Assembly: GCA_938045615.1 (NCBI GenBank)
Contig: CALIBC010000179.1
Span: forward strand, 124,001-188,000
DNA from: an uncultured Clostridia bacterium
Lineage (GTDB): Bacteria; Bacillota; Clostridia; Peptostreptococcales; Anaerovoracaceae
Direction of reading: 5' to 3'
DNA length: 64,000 bases
Part shown: piece after piece, positions 61,031 to 64,000 of the stretch
How the letters are laid out: each line of letters starts with the position of its first letter
Numbering within the stretch: the first letter of the stretch is position 1
The notes under the pieces: generated by a model
The model's database searches: none
Told to the model about the DNA's origin: nothing
What the model saw: the letters and a program-made list of their open reading frames with translations, nothing else
Made by a program: the position numbers and the translations under genes

Positions 61031-62887
61031 ATGATTAGATTAAAAAAAATAAAAATACTGCTTTTGGCGATCGTAATGTTGTTTATTGTCGGAGTTTCGG
61101 CCACTGTGTCGGTTTCGGCGGAAGATGGCGAATCGGTAACCGTATATATAAGCATAAGTGATGACGGGGATTTTGTGAAAAGTCCGGTGAACGGAACGCC
61201 TATAGCGTACCTGCCTGTCAAAATAGATTATTTCGATCTCAAAGATTACGGACTTGAAAAGTTTTACAGACTTCACAACAAGCCGTTTGAAGAGGGTGGC
61301 GAGTACATCAAGGACTCACCGCTCATCAAGCGACCTACATTGCTGCATTTGTATATAAAAATGCTTGAACAGTATTACAAAGGTTCCAAACTGACAAAGG
61401 AGGATGTTCATTCCGAAATCATAGATGTCACCCAGACAGCATGCCATATGTACATGAAACACTTCTGGGGTCACGATGAAAACCTTATGTACTTCGTCAA
61501 TCATAAATATCCGCTGATGGCTAAGGGGATAGGATCGACCGCCGATTATATACTCCTTGAGGACGGTGATGAGATAGATCTGGCAATGTTCAGCGACTGG
61601 AATTTTTATCATCACGGAGCTTTCCTCAATTTCGACAAGACGACGCACACGACATATGTAGGGGAGGACTTCCGTCTCAAATTAAGCAAGATAGGAACTC
61701 AGGAAAATATTAACGGCGGCCAGAATGAGGCTCTGCCGGTCGTGGGAGAAAAAGTAAGAATAAGCAACGATCAAGGCAGGAGCTGGAAACCTCAAAATAT
61801 AAAAACGGATGAAAACGGATATGTGACATTGTATTTCAGTGAACCCGGGACTTATTACGTTTCGGCGGGCCCGGGATTTCCGACATTTCTGAATCAGGCA
61901 AACGATAATCCGTTTGTTGCTGCGCCTCCTATTTCCGTAATTACTGTCAAAGATACTTTTAAACCTGAGGAGGGCAGACTTAAAGCGGCAAAAAAAGATG
62001 CAAAACGCGAACTGTCCGGGTATGTTGATTTTAGTATGTATACGGACGAAAATAAGGACAAAATAAATGATATCCTGGCCGGTGCATATGCAAAGATAGA
62101 CTCGGCGGGCAATGTCGGAACTGTGCGTAATCTTGTGGAGGAAGCGAAACGGGAGATAGATGAGGTGGAGAAGGCGGAGAAACCGCCGGAAGATCAGAAA
62201 CTTCTCGATGAAGCCAAGAAAAAAGCGCTGGAGGCGTTGGCTGCATATGATCCCGACAAATATTCAGGACAAAAGAAAGAAAAACTTAAAGCAGCGATAG
62301 AAAAGTGGAAAACAGCGATAAATGGATGTGAAACGCTTGAAAATGTGCGAAAGGTAAAGGGCGCGGCGATAAAAGAACTGGAGGAGATAATCAAGAAAAA
62401 CGAAGATCCTCCGGTGGTTGAGCCGGAAGATCCTCCGGCGCCACCCCCTATCGGCGAACCGGAAAATCCTTTGATCCCGCCTAAGAGCGACACGAACCCA
62501 CCGTCGGGGAATTCGAATCAAGGCTTCCCGGGAAAACGACCTTCTGGCGATTATAAAAAAAGCGAAAGAGAAACACCGGATACTCTCAAAAGATTTAAGA
62601 TAGACAAGGTCAAGGGGATCCGAACGAATAGAAAAAACGGCAGGCTTTACATCAAATGGAGAAAAACAGACAATGCCGACGGATACGTACTTGCATTCAA
62701 AGAAAAAAGAAAAAAGAAATGGAAGTACAAAACATGTCGCAAGACATACGTTTCCATAAAAAAATTAAAACTCAAGAGAAGGACCGGATACCGCATAAGA
62801 GTGCGAGCGTATAAACGCGTTTCCGGAAAGAAAAAGTACGGAGCATGGTCGAGGGCGTTTCTTTATCGTGCGATAACAGTTCAATGA
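61031..62887 (+). CDS. Secreted protein with DUF4430-like N-terminal region and basic Fn3-like end
   Basis: ATG 61031 lies nine bases after AGAGGAG (GTG 61025 is too close), giving 618 aa. Signal peptide to about residue 30 (SVSA-ED). Residues ~33-200 contain YLPVKIDYFDLKDYGLEKFYR, PTLLHLYIKMLEQYY, HFWGHDENLMYFVNH and STADYILLEDGDEIDLAMFSDWNFY, a pattern I associate with clostridial DUF4430-type surface proteins. A beta domain (~215-310), two helical FIVAR-like repeats (~315-460), a Pro-rich linker (~462-500) and a Lys/Arg-rich Fn3-like C-terminus follow. Third structural gene of riboswitch locus 2. Confidence 0.78.
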   Translation: MIRLKKIKILLLAIVMLFIVGVSATVSVSAEDGESVTVYISISDDGDFVKSPVNGTPIAYLPVKIDYFDLKDYGLEKFYRLHNKPFEEGGEYIKDSPLIKRPTLLHLYIKMLEQYYKGSKLTKEDVHSEIIDVTQTACHMYMKHFWGHDENLMYFVNHKYPLMAKGIGSTADYILLEDGDEIDLAMFSDWNFYHHGAFLNFDKTTHTTYVGEDFRLKLSKIGTQENINGGQNEALPVVGEKVRISNDQGRSWKPQNIKTDENGYVTLYFSEPGTYYVSAGPGFPTFLNQANDNPFVAAPPISVITVKDTFKPEEGRLKAAKKDAKRELSGYVDFSMYTDENKDKINDILAGAYAKIDSAGNVGTVRNLVEEAKREIDEVEKAEKPPEDQKLLDEAKKKALEALAAYDPDKYSGQKKEKLKAAIEKWKTAINGCETLENVRKVKGAAIKELEEIIKKNEDPPVVEPEDPPAPPPIGEPENPLIPPKSDTNPPSGNSNQGFPGKRPSGDYKKSERETPDTLKRFKIDKVKGIRTNRKNGRLYIKWRKTDNADGYVLAFKEKRKKKWKYKTCRKTYVSIKKLKLKRRTGYRIRVRAYKRVSGKKKYGAWSRAFLYRAITVQ

Positions 62888-62977
62888 CATTAGATAGCGT
62901 ACTCCCCATATTTCAATTTTTGGGAGAAACGGAGATACGGACACTTTTTGGACAGCCTAAACGGATAATCTAATGTC
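62886..62977. repeat. 92-bp segment bounded by 10-bp inverted repeats
   Basis: GACATTAGAT (62886-62895) and ATCTAATGTC (62968-62977) are exact inverted repeats that begin at the stop codon of the preceding gene. Could be a long hairpin or a remnant of a small mobile element; no transposase can be read. Confidence 0.4.
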
Positions 62978-62995
62978 CAATCTATACTCTGTGGG

Positions 62996-63032
62996 GCTCA
63001 AATTGCCCTAATGATTTTTTGAGCGGTTTTTT
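62996..63032 (+). terminator. Terminator of riboswitch locus 2
   Basis: GCTCAAA (62996-63002) pairs with TTTGAGC (63018-63024), followed by GGTTTTTTG. The stretch from 63033 to 63210 holds no recognisable feature. Confidence 0.65.
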
Positions 63033-63210
63033 GTTTAAGTGAACATCGATCAGTTTCGATTTCAATAAATTTGCAATCAACGGTGTTTGGATTAACTACC
63101 ATACCACATGCAAAGGCGAATGGTCAGCAGACGGTCAAGGACTCCGTTCTGGGAGTTTCATTAAGAGCAATTCTCACTATTTTCAAATCAAAAATAGGAT
63201 ACAGGATAAA

Positions 63211-63264
63211 AATACCCCTTTGCCATATGGATTATACTTCCGAAAAATGTAGCAAAGGGGTATT
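63211..63264 (-). terminator. Terminator of the right-edge membrane gene
   Basis: AATACCCCTTTGC (63211-63223) pairs exactly with GCAAAGGGGTATT (63252-63264). On the - strand the stem is followed by TTTTTATCC, 13 bp after the CDS end. Confidence 0.75.
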
Positions 63265-63276
63265 CTCTCCTCTCTG

Positions 63277-64000
63277 TTATTTCTTGTTGGAACCCGTAAA
63301 ACGGAATGGGGTTTGATCTTCTGCATTTTCCTGTTCTTTTTCCCTTTCTTTTCTTCTTCTCTTTTCATCGTCTTTTTCCAGTATTCTTTCTATCATTCTT
63401 CTCTTTGTATCAGGCAATACCCTGTAAATACCTGTCGCGAGCAAAATGAATCCCAATATTATAACGAGCGAGAAAGGAAAAGTAACACTGTATCTGGTTG
63501 CATCTACAAGGAAATGGTCGTAAGTTTTCATCTCAAGATACTGGATTATATATCCTCCGAATATAGATATCAATATAAATGTTATTCCTGCCCAAATATA
63601 AATCACATCATAAACTTTTTTATAGACCTTATGTCTGCTGAAGTTGTAATCATCGTTTTCGTGATAAACCATTCTCAAGGAAAGTTTCAATCCTTTTTTT
63701 CTTATACTTGAAATAAACTTATTAATGCCCCATATAAACTGAAAAAGCGCTATCAACGACATGGGCGCGAATGGGAACTCAGCGAAGTATTTATATATTT
63801 CACTATAAAAACCCCCGCCAAATCTTATGTGAAAGTATTGTGTTGAACAGGTTCCACACAAAACAATCGTAAGCATTATGATCCCCGCTACAGTGTGTCC
63901 AAAACCTGATATTTCCGGGAACTCACAGCGTATGCCCCTCTCATCACAGACGTTTTTTCTGAGAACTTTTACGGATTCGGCGGCATCGGCGATTTCATCG
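63277..64000 (-). CDS. Membrane protein, 5'-truncated by window edge
   Basis: The frame stays open from the right edge to the stop at 63277. Upstream of an internal ATG (63876, GGGGAT in front of it) it reads DEIADAAESVKVLRKNV and CEFPEISGFGHTVAGII, so the real start is probably beyond the window. Three to four hydrophobic segments are visible (around the internal ATG, then PMSLIALFQFIWG, YIWAGITFILISIFGGYI and FPFSLVIILGFILLATGIY), ending in a very charged Lys/Arg/Glu tail. I do not recognise the family. Confidence 0.65.
   Translation of the reverse strand, partial: DEIADAAESVKVLRKNVCDERGIRCEFPEISGFGHTVAGIIMLTIVLCGTCSTQYFHIRFGGGFYSEIYKYFAEFPFAPMSLIALFQFIWGINKFISSIRKKGLKLSLRMVYHENDDYNFSRHKVYKKVYDVIYIWAGITFILISIFGGYIIQYLEMKTYDHFLVDATRYSVTFPFSLVIILGFILLATGIYRVLPDTKRRMIERILEKDDEKRRRKEREKEQENAEDQTPFRFTGSNKK

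Noticed and set aside
63071..63316. Possible transposase fragment in the 62.9-63.3 kb gap
   Set aside because: The translated 81-aa frame shows no DDE or HTH motif; the short inverted repeat nearby is not enough to call an insertion sequence.

Overview
The window looks like a chromosomal segment of an anaerobic Gram-positive bacterium of the class Clostridia. The evidence is the gene content (long-form HPF, YhaM, RecD2, GlpP, CYTH protein, PduL, ComF), AGGAGG-type ribosome binding sites, frequent TTG/GTG starts and moderate GC. I cannot name the genus. Most genes are on the + strand. The exceptions are ychF-lgt, a six-gene tRNA cluster, an AlkD-like gene, a small membrane protein gene and a partial gene at the right edge.

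Layout. 1-4.3 kb: end of an anaerobic corrinoid (B12) operon (cbiA, cbiB, cobQ/cbiP, cbiC). 4.6-17 kb: housekeeping genes for protein quality control and RNA/nucleotide metabolism (CYTH, tig-clpP-clpX, lon-ysxC, hpt, pduL, PHP phosphoesterase, glpP, beta-CASP nuclease). 17-24.1 kb: a DMT exporter, then a coupled set of secreted/anchored nuclease, a NifH-NifD fusion, a NifK-like subunit and a membrane GDPD. 24.1-28.6 kb: two unknown genes, then ychF-lgt and tRNAs (Met, Val, Asp, His, Gln, Cys) on the - strand. 28.7-35.7 kb: a two-component system, yhaM, recD2 and comF. 35.9-36.6 kb: a relBE module.

36.7-62.9 kb holds the most interesting content. Two separate cobalamin riboswitches, each behind a good sigma-A-type promoter and followed by an intrinsic terminator, precede genes for cell-surface proteins rather than classical B12 transport or synthesis genes. 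Locus 1 (36.76-46.86 kb) encodes MoxR ATPase, DUF58 protein, a transglutaminase-like membrane protein that has lost its catalytic Cys, a membrane-anchored protein with a C-terminal DUF4430 (transcobalamin-like) domain, and a 1440-residue secreted protein with a PQQ-type propeller and seven helical repeats. Locus 2 (51.5-62.9 kb) encodes two giant paralogous secreted proteins (1460 and 1441 aa) and a third secreted protein whose N-terminal region resembles DUF4430. The four large secreted proteins end in the same kind of Lys/Arg-rich Fn3-like domain and none has an LPXTG signal. I infer a B12-repressed extracellular corrinoid capture or surface assembly system. Ligand binding is untested, and no BtuCDF-like transporter lies in the window.

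Between the two loci are hpf, a possible structured RNA on the - strand, an AlkD-like gene, and an arginase-fold protein paired with a Zn-type macrodomain protein. The right edge cuts a - strand membrane protein gene.
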